This document shows, one piece after another, positions 21,219 through 34,400 of a stretch of 64,000 bases of DNA. Origin of the DNA: Diadema setosum (lineage: Eukaryota; Echinodermata; Echinoidea; Diadematoida; Diadematidae); contig CM067075.1 in assembly GCA_033980235.1 (NCBI GenBank), forward strand, positions 20,348,844 through 20,412,843, written 5' to 3'. The stretch's first letter is position 1. Each line of letters opens with the position of its first letter. The notes below the pieces were generated by a model. It worked only from the letters and a program-made list of their open reading frames with translations, searched no databases and was not told where the DNA came from. Both the position numbers and the translations under genes were made by a program.

Positions 21219-24200
21219 GTAAGGAGCACGACAGTTTCATCCTGCTTACTATTTTACATTTACTTCATCATTCATTTTCCGTAGATTGAAATGGCTCATA
21301 TTATATTAACAGATACAACGTGAGAAACAGCAATGTCATGAATGACGTGAACATATTGACATCATACTATTCATCTTTAGGAAAGCTTTGTTGTCTTTGT
21401 TGGGTGTGATATAAACTTTTTTTATCGGAGTTTTTTTTTTTTATCTTAGAATCTTACAGGGCACATAGATACCCTTGTAATGCTTAATTGGTCAATTCTA
21501 GCCATTTCCTACTTCCTCAGTTATTGTTGTGTGTAATATATTGGAGACGAGACAACAGTCATCATACATGTATTAGATTTACGTCTATTTGTTATTCATG
21601 TTTCGGCATCAACCCCCCAGATGTTCTGGTATTGTTCTTTCAGCTGCCATGACGATGAACCTCGAGGTAGCCTCTCCTCTGCGGGCTGGTAGTGAAGTTA
21701 AGGCAGTATGCTCCGGAAATGACGTCTACAGCTCGGCTGTTCTAAGCTGGTATTTGAATGGCGTCCAAATCACAGAAGGCTTCACCACCACCAGTGAAGT
21801 CAGCAGAACCGATTTTACATAGAAAGGACGATGATTTGAGAATTAGTGAGATTTAAACATGCCATCTGAAGAATTTTAAGCACCCACCTGAAATAACCTA
21901 AATAGTGAATTTGTTGCATGAGAAAAGTCGAAACAGAGTGAAAAACGAAGACTTTCATGCTTCAATTTTGCTGTCATATTCTGCCTTCCGGTTGGGCGCG
22001 ATCAAGTTTTGGCCTTATGCCCAACTGAATTCATTTGATTTTTTCCAGCTAAATGATGTGACTTGTGGTATGCTATTGTCATGAAAATGACTATCGGAAT
22101 ATATGATAATCATGGTGAACATATAACTTTTTGTATTTTAGTTTTACGAAAGTATCGAAAACATCAGCTTATATTGTTTTTAAGGCATGTCAGTCCATCC
22201 AGAGGATAAAAGACACTTTCAATAGGCAAAGCCTGCCAATACAACAGTATTAAATATTACCTACAATAGAGGACAAGATAGAATATACATTTTATGTTGT
22301 TGTACACAAGGGTGATGTATACGTATGGATCGGTTTTATATGAGGTCCATGCTCCTGTGTGTGTGTGTTACTCCGTGACTGTGTGCGTTTGTTTCTATGT
22401 GTTTGCTCATCGCTGGGCAATTTCTTAACATTACACTTTAAATATAATAACAATGAAAGTGACATAAAAACCATTCTGCTCAATATAATATTACACTCAT
22501 GTGAAGGTGAATCTAGTCAAAGACAAATTTGTAAATGTTGCTATCCGTCAATATAACGATATCTGTGACAAAAATAGAGGGCGCTTCAAAATTTGATCCT
22601 AGAAACCTCAGACGGAAGTCACATTTCACACAGTGCTACACCGAGACTGAAATTTCATCATCTGTGAGATAAATGTTCCTTTCATTAAGCGTGGTATGCA
22701 CCATAAAGGAAAGATAAATAGTTTAGTTACACATGCAGAGATTTTAACAACATGAGTGTGATGGATTTCCGAGATATTGAGTGTAAGATTTGTCATAAAA
22801 GCATCAGAGTCGACTAGCGTAAAATGGCAGAAAATCTCGAGCTCTCAGTGGACATCTTAGTAAACTGACCGCAACAAATAGTAACATGAAATGGAAATGC
22901 AACATAGCCGATGAATAGTAAGGCATGAAGGTATATAACTATACAAAAACTATAAAGTACCTTTAAGACAGGCTAAATGATGCATAAAATGGAAACCACT
23001 TCATTAGAAAGGCGGAAATTTTCTGCTCTATGGTTGTAAGGGTTATAATTGGGATTTTTGTAAGTGGTGTAAACTCGTAGTCTCAAGGTCCGAAAAGATC
23101 TCTGCACAGGCGAAACTACTTAGAGAGGCAAGAAATAACGTGATGTACTTATCGAGCAGCATATATTTGTAGTTGCACTCTCCTTATATGACAACAAAGT
23201 TTGGATTGGTTGGAATATGTTTGGTGACAAAGACATTTACCACACACAGTAGATCGCAACAGGGAAAACAAAGGACTTTGGAAACGGATGTGAACTTTTA
23301 CCGACTGTGATGTAATTGCAAAGAAAAGGCATTTAACACCAGTTAAGGTAAGCATTTTACAAAGCTACAGAGAAGGCACCGTGTTTGAGTCCTTATCTAT
23401 CTTACCCCGGCTGAAAGGACTTCTACATGCGTGTAGTTTTGTGTTGAAGACTCACTTTTTATACATAGAGGCAGAAAGTGCTGTAAGACGAATGAACTGA
23501 CTGATGTAGCGTCTACTCTACGTGTGTGATTAGAAGGTCGGCACTAGAATTACTTCCTAGAAATTAGAAAGTGTGCAGGATGTAGATGCTGAGGAATGAT
23601 ACTGAACGTAAGGATGACAACAACTTTTGGTCGACACAGAAAATATCATTCAAATGATCACCATATCAAAATCGTCTATGAAGGTGTATTTTCTTCCCTT
23701 TCAACCGAGAGTGTTGATTTTCAAATTTATTCGATTTATCATTTTAATCTCGTAAGTTTTGCTATCGGGGATAACAATGCTGAAAATGGTGATCACTGGT
23801 TTGAACAAAGGCATGAAGACATGGTTTGTGACCACTGACTAACTTTGCCAGGAGGTGTTGACTCATAGTCAGACGGAAGTGATAAAGAGGTATTTTCTTT
23901 CTTTTTTCTATTGTTTCAATGATAACGCATTATGTCAATATTCTCACATTCCTGTTATTTCATTACAGTATTGAGAAAGATTTCGTCCAAACCTTTGTTT
24001 TCACTGTTATCATTAATGCATATGATGAAGCATGATGAATAAGGGATAGGGGGTAAATCAACTCTGGCTGACAGAGGCAGACCGAGTCAAGGGGTACAAT
24101 GGACACATTATATTACTGCGACAGCGACACTTGCGGAAGTGCATGTCCCGGATTTACTTGTGAGTACATGCTGCTTGATGAGTTGGCAAGTGACGTCTAT

Positions 24201-27200
24201 GGCGCGCCATTTGCCCAATGATTCCTAAAATTTTTGTTTATCGCCGAAAAACTCAGATAAACTATTTTTTTTTTAAAGAAACTCCGTTTATCGAGCGATA
24301 AAGTAAGTTTATCGATAAACTCTAGTTATCAAGCGAAAAACTAAGTTCATCGTGATAAACTTAGTTGCGGCAGTTGTCAACTTATAACCACGTGCGTCGA
24401 ATAACGCAACGGACGTCATTCAACGATCGTTTCGCCATGGCTGCAGAAGAGACAAGTGGGCAGCCGGAGGAGCTGCCACATCCATTGGAGATTTTTTCAC
24501 GTAGGATGTTTGCCGTCATGACTATTAACTGGTAATGGGTACTATTGTAGTCGCAAGCATTGTAGCGGCTAGTGCGTGCTGAGCTCCACGTCCTAATCCT
24601 ACTGCTAATTCCGTACTTGTGCCCCCTTTCGCCAAAGTTGAAATAACAATGATTATCGTTAAACTTAGTTTTTCGATAAACTCAGGTTATCGAAAAACTA
24701 TATTTATAGAGCGAAAAACTTAGTTTATCAAGCGAAAAACTAGGTTTATCGAGTAACTTTGTTTATCGAGCGTGTTTCCACGCAAACACTTCACATTTTG
24801 TACAGTGCACCTTTCTCTCCATTCAGTAAGTGTTGACTTGTATATTATATTCTTACAATGTTGTATTGTTAAGACAATCATGTCTGAGGCCATTGTCCTC
24901 GTCAAGCGTTTGCTTACGATGATGGTCTCCTGAATTTCTGTACATCAAGAGTTGCCTAATTTGTCTTTGAAGAACAGATATACTGTAACTTATGTTTGCA
25001 TAAAGGTATGCACAAAATAGTCTGTTTATTTTCAATTTGCATTATGTCAGAAAAAATGTTAGATATTTGAATTAATCATTTGTTTGTTTTAACTGTCAGA
25101 TTCAAATTATACTGTGCTCAATTAGTTTGTTCAATTGACTTTGTATTTCATTTATGTATGAAAAAGAAATTCAGAAATCAAATCAAAATCAAATCAAATC
25201 AAATCAAATCAAATCAAAAACTCAGTTTATCGATAGACTATTTATCAAGTGAAAAAACTAGGTTTATCGCGATAAACTCAGTTTTCACTCAAAAAGCAGA
25301 GTTTCTCTAGAAAAACTGAGTTTATCGACTGATAAAGTTCTTTCGGCGATAAACTAAGTTTATCGGAAGTATTGGGCAAATGGCGCGCCATAGACGTTCA
25401 CTCCGCTGATAATGTGTCACATGCGCACGAGCATAGAAATGAAAACGTTTCCTTTTCTTCCTGTTTGTAGTTTTGTTTTGCTTTGTTTTGTTTTGCTTTG
25501 TTCAGGTAAACGTTTTTGTCAAGTAACAAAGGGCCAAAGTCCTATCTTTTCATTAATGGTAGGGCCTGAAGTCCTTCTTTTTTCCCTAACTAGGCGTACC
25601 CACAACGTAGTAGCAAAGTAAGCAATCAATTGGGAGTTGATTGGTAAGATGAAAGAATAGGGGGCTTTGATGTTAAATTTGATCATCGGTTTTATTTTTT
25701 ACTATCACTTCGGACGATGCTCTCAAAATATAATGGGTGTACAGAACACAAAATGTTCAAAATGTTTTCACTTCATACACTATACCTTTCTGCAGAATTT
25801 ATAATGTGTTGACGTCTACGTATCCAGAAAAAAAAAAACTACCAATGTTATACCTTACACGACATGTTGATACCAGCTTGAGTAGTAGGCCCAATGTATG
25901 AATATGCTTGTATTCAAGAAACATGAAAATGATAGAAAACATTGTCCTGCCAAATGAATTTGTGTGAGGGAGAGGTGTTTGTGTGCTCAAGGAGTTTTGT
26001 TTGGCTAAGAGTTGTGTGTTTGTTTGTAGTATATTACAAATGTGGTGTTATTACAGTGAGACTGACTGGCGGCTCAAGCGAAAGAGAGGGGCGAGTTGAG
26101 ATATCGTGCAACGGGCAGTGGGGCACGGTTTGTGACGATGGCTGGGATATCAACGACGCGCACGCCGTTTGCAGAGAGCTTGGCTACTCATCCGCCTCAG
26201 CTCATTATACTGGAGCCCACTTTGGGCAGGGATCTGGACCTATCTGGCTTGACAGCGTCGGCTGTGCTGGAACTGAAAACTCTCTGCTCGCTTGCCCTCG
26301 TTATGCCTGGGGATGCCACGACTGCAGTCACGGTGAAGACGCGGGAGTGAGGTGTGAGGGAGACCGTGAGTCTGCTCCATTATTCACGTATTTCATGACT
26401 GCATGCGTAGCAAGGTAGCGCACTGTTAAATGATAAATAACTAATTTGTATCATCACTTTCGAACCGTGATAGTGTTTGATTTATTACAAGTAATTATTC
26501 TATCAACAACTTTTATAAAATTCTCTCAAAGAATGCCGAATCATTTCTTATCAAAAACCATAAATACATAAAGACAGGTCTATTTTATGATATCGCGAGT
26601 AAGGAAATCTGATTTCTTATCTTCAAATTAAACTAGATATCTGATTTGAACAGTGACACGAATAATTTTTTAGTTTTAAACAGTTACAAATACAAAAAGA
26701 AAATAAAAGAGTAACATTCTGAAAAATACATGTCGTTGCAATTAAAAAAATACTGTGAACAGGATATGCGAGTTCCAATAGCATGTTTTTCGAAATTGAT
26801 TCTATGTCTCATTTAGGATTTTGTTCAAAGTCTGTCAAATGCCTTAGTTAATATCGTTTTTCAATTTTCTGATAGGTATCATACAAGGTTAACTTCAAAT
26901 GTAATTCAAACTCCTTTCTTTTTGTCTTTGTTTTATGTTTTTTCCTGTTTCTCATGTAAAGGAAGAGATAATGGAGTTGCTACATATGCAAATGAGTCTG
27001 TTACCGCTGGTCTCGCCTACGGTTTCAATTATTACACGTATTACAACGTTCGTAGCGAGATGACGTTAACTGCAACAGCAGCTGACAATGGGGGCGTCCT
27101 TCAGTGTCATCTCATTGGCAGCGAAAGGTCCCGAACCTTGCAAGTGCAGCGTAAGTACACTTTTGTTGAGTATTAACTTCAATAGGACCTGCGCGAGTCA

Positions 27201-30200
27201 AAATGACGTCATGAGTATCTATGTCCATAATGTTCACACCATCCTCTTCCCATCCTCTTCACTTCATGACTTTGAGCAAGTGCTGAGGAAAGCTATACTG
27301 GTTTGCAGGCATATGATGACGTCATATGATGTGATGACGTCATGATCACATAAAATTCATGAGGTTATAAAAGTTGATCCGGAATATCTACAATAACAAG
27401 GTATAAAAAAGCAAAAACCATTATTAAATTTTCTGCGAGGTGAAAGAAAACACTCTGCTGTAAAAATGAACTTACTGCCATAAACCATTGTAGTAGGTCT
27501 ATAGCAAGACGATACGGAAATCAGACCTGTTGGTCAACTTTTTCTTGATTTCTGCTTCCATTTTCAAATCCTACGATAAACAACATTTTTCCTAGCCGAA
27601 AATCCTCTACGCTAGTGCTTTCCGAGGTATAGAAGTTGAAACTCAAAACATTGCATTCACAGAATATTTTTATGTAGGTTTTCCCCTTTCCCCTGGTAAG
27701 ATAATCTTCCTCTTTCGTTTTATGCGCATTCAAATGGCATCTTTGAAACAGTGGAGTGACTTTGATCAAACAACTTTATGGTTAGTTCTTTCAAATTCAT
27801 TTAGATTCATTGCTACAACATGATTAGATCAAATTCGGATGTCAGCATGCATTTTCTTGTTTGGGCATGAATTTACAAAAATGTGCTTTCACTCAGTGGT
27901 GTATCTGGGGGTGGGGGCAAGAGGGGCAAGTGTCCCGGGCGCCACTCCTTGGAAGCGCCAAAAACGAAAAAAAAAAAAGCACACACACACACACACACAA
28001 AACAAAACATCTCACCCGGATCCGGGGGGGGGGGGGGGATGGAGTGGGGGGGGGGGGGGGCAGAAAACCAAATCAAACAAGATAAGAACAAAACGTGACG
28101 ATGACGCGGACAAAATGACAATGTTTATTGTGTTCACACATGTCATTTTATATCTAGCAAGCAAAATTGCAGCGGCTGCAACTGCTTTCTTTCTGAAGCG
28201 ATCGCCGATTGGGTCAAAAGAGGGCGCAAACGGTTTCGAACATTCAAGTTTTTCAAGTTCAATCATAGTTTATTTCCAATCAAAGAAAATCAAAACGTAA
28301 TGCAAAGTATACATATCATAAAATGATATTGCCTACACTTTTACAAAAGGTTCATGTAATATACGAAATAAATTATATACATCAACATATGTACAATAAT
28401 CAGAAGGAACGATGCGTATACATGTATACTTCGCGAGCTTTCAGAAAATAACTTCAATTTTGGAAAATAGCGATCCACAAAAAAGCTAAGCTTGTAGGAC
28501 GTGGATCCCTAGATAATTGATGAGTAAGCAATATACTATTCAAGTTTGTTTTATTATTTTCTTACAGCATTTATATTAAATATAGATTACTTAAGTCGTT
28601 TGTAAAAATATAGCTATACGCTGGCGTCGACAATAATAGGAAATAAGTATCAATGCTAATGCCCAGACGGTGTTCATTGAACTGGTGTACCGGGAAAATT
28701 CATCTGCGTGATCTATACTTTTATTTTTTTTTTTATTTCTTTCAAGTTCAATCATAGTTTATTTCCAATCAACGAAAATCAAAACGTAATACAAAGTATA
28801 CATATCATAAAATGATATTGTCTACACTTTTACAAAAGGTTCATGTAATATACGAAATAAATTATATACATCAACATATGTACAATAATCAGAAGGAACG
28901 ATGCGTATACATGTATACTTCGCGAGCTTTCAGAAAATAACTTCAATTTTGGAAAATAGCGATCCACAAAAAAGCTAAGCTTGTAGGACGTGGATCCCTA
29001 GATAATTGATGAGTAAGCAATATATTATTCAAGTTTGTTTTATTATTTTCTTACAGCATTTATATTGAATATAGATTACTTAAGTCGTTTGTAAAAATAT
29101 AGCTATACGCTGGCTTCGACAATAATAGGAAATAAGTATCAATGCTAATGCCCAGACGGTGTTCATTGAACTGGTGTACCGAGAAAATAATTATAAGAAG
29201 GACGACACACTCGTACAGACATTCAGTTACCCACACACATATACGACGCGAGACAGTACCGAGAAGAGAGAAGAGAGAAGACGGTGACAATACAAGTCTA
29301 CGAGGAACAAAGACAGGAAGGAAGAGGAAAGAAGAAAGAAGAATAAAGAGAGAAGAGAGGTCTGCATACAGAACACGCCAAGTTTGGGGGGGGGGTGCAG
29401 AAAAGACAACTCAACCAAGACAAGAACGAAACATCATGATGACGCGGACACAATGACCGTGTTTATTGTTCACACATTTATTGCTGTTTACACACACGCA
29501 CAAAAACAAACAAACAAATAAAACCTCACCCGGACGTCACATTCTTCATTGGCCGGGGGGGGGGGGGGTGCAGAAAAACGAATCAGACAAGATAAGAACA
29601 AAACATGATAATTACGCGGACAAAATGACAATGTTTATTGTTGACGTTGTTCACACATATCATTTTATAATGGAAATAATAAGCATTGTGTCAGGGTAAC
29701 AATGCAGATCGGTGTTCATAAAAAAAACAAAAAACACCACTTGAAAAAGATAAATTATGCGCATGTTCTTTCTGGTGTCGTTCTGAAATAAATCAAAAGT
29801 TCAACCGTTCTGAAGGAGATATGTAAAGAGAGCGATTGAAGGGGTGGAGGGGGGGGGGGGGGGGGGTAGAGCCAGAGGGGGGTTGGGGTCGTAGGATGGA
29901 GGTATGGAAGTGAGAGAATATTGTGGTTCAGCAAAATGATAAGATGTAAGAAATGGATAAAGGCAGATAAAGGGTCTATTGAGAAAGGTGTTCAGTTGAC
30001 GCAAACTTGAGTATGTGTAAAAGTAAGATGATGATGAAAAATTGAATATACATAATCACAAATAAATGCATGACAAAGAAAAACAAACAAAACCTCTAAG
30101 TTTTTCAATTTACTTCATTATCAATTCAATATACTACCTCAAAATCATGTATAAGTCATCACAGACATTTCCTCATTAAAAACAACAAGAACAACAACAA

Positions 30201-31401
30201 ATCAATATACACAATGTTTATAGCTGAATACCCATTTTTTGACACAATGGGGCGACACACATAATTATGAGAAATTCAAAGTACAAGTTTCATGTTTGAC
30301 GACTAAGGGTGCTTAATCATTCCACTTTTTCTGCAGTTCTGCCAAATTTAAGGTACATTATGTAGTTGCTTTGCGGTGGCCACAAAAAAGGTCTATACTG
30401 TATAAGGGCGGTGAGTTGGCTCAGTCGGTAGCGTGTCTGCCTCAAGATCACGCGGCCCGGGTTCGAACCCGAGTCTGGACTGAGCAATGTTGTGTGTAAA
30501 CATACCATCCCCTCTAGCAAGAGGCAAAACACTCTGTCCCTCGGATAGGACATAAAATGGAGGTCCCGTGTATGAGAGAGTCACAGCTCATGCACGTAAA
30601 AGATCCCGCTTCATTCATTCATCGCAAAGAGCAAGGTGTCTAACCCGGTGAAGTGGTCCCACCCCACATCCAACTGGACCCCATGGAAGACCAGCTTAGT
30701 GTAGCTGAATACGGGCTATCCAGCCATCTTCACAGATGGAAAAATGAACAACAACAACAACAAGGGCGCAGTTTTAGCAGTGGCGTATTTAGGAGAAACG
30801 TGATTCACAACCAAATACATGTCCTGAAGAAAACCCCAGCGTTTCCTCTGCAATAATACAAGAATTTTGACTTTCTACAACTTATATATGCCTTCTATCA
30901 ATTAGCCACCATATCATTATTGAGAGTTATACAATATAACAATTTGCCAACCTAAGTGAAAAATAAAAGGAGCTCACTCGCTGCGCTCGTTTGCATTAAC
31001 TATTATGCTTTGCCATTTTTTTTTTAAGTTTGTCAGTATGTATCACCACTCATAAATCCATCCGGACCAGCCATCATAAATATCATAATGTTAATAATTA
31101 CTTGAATTATCAACCATATATTGAAGAAAATCCCATACTTGTTCAGAAAATTCTCACACTAATTTGTAAGTTTTACAAGCTTTTGGATTCAGTTGTCGCA
31201 TGATCTGTTATTCTATATACAGGGCAAGCCACCATATAACAGTGTGCCAGCATTGTATGATTTACAAGTACAACGAACTATGAGATAAGTGCAATGTTAT
31301 ACCTACACAGAAATGCAGGCCCGTAGCCAGGATTTTTCAAGGGGGGGGGGGGGGGGTGCGGTCACTAAAAAAAACGGACCTTCGGTACCAATACCAATGA
31401 T

Positions 31402-31434
<33 letters not shown>

Positions 31435-34400
31435 TATATATATATATATATTCTTTGGACGACCGAACTACAAAAGTTGTATAAGAATTCGCGCGCGAAG
31501 CGCGCCGCAAATTGTGAATTTTGACTGTTTTAATGACGTTTTAAAGTCTCGAGGAAATTTGTATTTTTGTCTGTTGCATGCAATCGCGTTACGGTATTTC
31601 ATCTAGGAAATAGTAAAAACTCATTTTGCCAGGAAGTTGCAAAATTTAATTGTGTTCGAGACTCTGCGCGCGTAGCGCGCCGCAAAATTGAGAATAGTGA
31701 TTTTCCTGGTGTTGTTTTAACTTTTATTTTTTCTATTGTATACCCGCGTTAGCAGGCCTGAAGCCAGGATTTTTAAAGGAAGGGGGGATTGCGTTAATTA
31801 ACAAAACGGTCCTTTGATACTGTCCCGGGAGGGGTAGCGACAATTAAAAGGTGGACACCATGCTCATACATGGACTTTCAAAATGGTCCCTAAACGAGTA
31901 ATGATCATATGATTTTTTTCGGGCCTTAAAAACAAGTATTCCTTAAATGTTTCCTGCACCCTAAAGAAGTACTTCATCATGATTGAACAATATACCATTT
32001 TCCCAAATTTCGGCCTTTTTGATACCCTTTGATTATATACGCTCGTACATCACACTTTCCATCTAATCCGTGAGAAAAAAACGACCCCTATTACGCGTTT
32101 TCTTTAGCGAGTATGGTCACGGTGTCCACCTTTCAGTTGGAGTTTTCCATCCCATTGGATGCTGTTTGGAAGATGAAACATTCACTTTACTATACAGTAT
32201 ATCAGCCGTTGGTATGCGAGTTTGTCAAAAACGAAAATAAATAAGAAAATTTTTAAAACAAAATGAATTGTAAATGTGAACCATTTATATTTTGCCTCCT
32301 TGTGGTAGGATATTTCCAGCATTTCCGAACTTTCAAATAATCATTTTAGATTTAATTATATTAAAGGTAGTAGATCCGATTCGCAAACATCTCCAATATC
32401 AGTCAAATGTCATATTAACCATCATGCTAAGAAGGTTTTCTTTGTGAAATTTGGAGGTCAGTGAAATTCAAAAATTAAACATCCGTTAGCCATTGGAAGA
32501 AGTTGAGTACAAATTCAGACCTCAGGCTTAGTGCTCAGATGTTTACCTATTTGATTTGATCTGTCTTACTGTGCACACTAAGATACATACTGGAATGGTT
32601 ATTTCTTATTTATTTAATTATAGTAGCATATTTGGTTACTAGCTGTCTCTAGGCATTTTCGAATTTGGGCTGCAAAGAGATCCACTACCTTTAAGTTAGA
32701 AGAGAGATAAGTAAATAATGATAAAATAAACAAACAAAAAAGAATGAGTTTCTTTTGTAATACTATCTGAAAAACTTTTTACTTTACCATTTTACTTCAT
32801 AGCTCAGCACTTTCCATTCTCTCTCATACCCTCTTACCCATAACATTTAAATGAAATACAACTAAAATGAGTTTGCGTGCCTGCATAATACTCTTTGGAA
32901 ATTATAAGTGAAAATGTTCTTAGGTTTTGGCTCACTTTAAAATGAGAACCAATAGAACTGTCGCAACATGAGAAAATGTATAAGTAATAATCAACACTAC
33001 ATTTCCGAATTTGGCCTGCAAAGAAATCCGCTACCTGTAAGTTAGAAAAGAGATTAGTAAATAATGATAAAATAAACAACAAAAAAGAATGAGTTTCTAC
33101 CGCCGTATCCAGAACAGAGCCTGAAACGGTGCAGGCTCAAGAAATCGTTTGTACTATAATACGTCTTGAAGTACTGTGTGATACTGTTGACTCAGACTTC
33201 TACAAAGCTGTAAGTGAGAATTGTAATCCAATCCGACTCATTACCTGAGATATTTATGAAAATATATCAATAAAGAATGTAAATTAAATAACGATCAGTC
33301 TAAATAACAATCAGTCTAACGCTCTCACAATGCTATCATACATAGGGTTTTTTTACTGACTGTAGATGTGTAGACGTAGATATAAAATGTCTCAGGTTTT
33401 CGATTATTGTAATTTCGAGGAAATTTCTTTAATTTTTATCATATATGTAAACTTGAGGCTATTAGATTTTCATCCACTTACCTCTGTTCCTGTGAAAATA
33501 TGCAAGTGTCAACCTCAATGTCATCCAAGAATCGCACGTACTCGGGCGGCCAGTGGAAAAAAAAAAACACCGGTCACACGCGCCAAGGGCCATGGCATGC
33601 AGTGCCAATATAATAATAGCTCGCACAAATTCATACATAACATTTGTGTTTGTGTGCATGGGGACGATCCGATGGTTCATACAACAAAAGGGTTTCCTAC
33701 AATTATTTTTAACATTGTTAAACGTACTCTTCCACATTTACGTAGCATATAATGTGTCTTTATATTTATTTGGATTGTTATCTTGAGAATTGCTAAAAAC
33801 CGTTATTATGAAAAAGTGGACCTTTCAGAATTTGGGGGGGTGCGTACGCACCCGACGCACCCCCCCCCCCCCCCCCCCCCCCTGGCTACGGGCCTGGAAA
33901 TGTACAAATTTCGGCTCACTCGCTCGTACTAATTTAGAGTATTTTTTCAAGTCCTCAGTTTGTTGGTATAAATCGTTATCTATAAGGCCGTCACTATATC
34001 TTGATTACAATTGTAAGATTTAATAACCAAAAAATGACAAGAATTCCATGTTTTGTAAGCTGAAATACAAACATTTTCGGCTCGCTCGCTGCGCCCCCTC
34101 GCCAAAATTTATCAAAATTTATTACATCTTAAGGCTCCCTCACATCTGAGAGAGTTGCCTGAAATATGACTTGCTATGGCTGGCGAAAGGCATTTTTTGA
34201 AAAATCGTTTTCAATGGTAATTGATAGTAAATCATGTTTACCCTTCGTGTTTGGGTTCGTACACCTTCTGAACTAACAGTTGCGATTATTCAAATTCGCA
34301 CGGGATTTTTGAACATGTTTAAAATTTCCCGACGTATTGAAAAATCGTCTGTCATTTGCTTGAATTTGCATCTCTTATTTAGTCTGCGGTAATCGTTCGT

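Noticed and set aside
27839..28300. A 153-codon + strand frame through the CA and G runs
   Set aside because: The frame is low-complexity translation of microsatellites and homopolymers inside a transposon.
30411..30490. A functional tRNA gene
   Set aside because: A and B boxes are present, but the acceptor stem does not close and the sequence continues into a SINE body with an AAC tail and target duplication.
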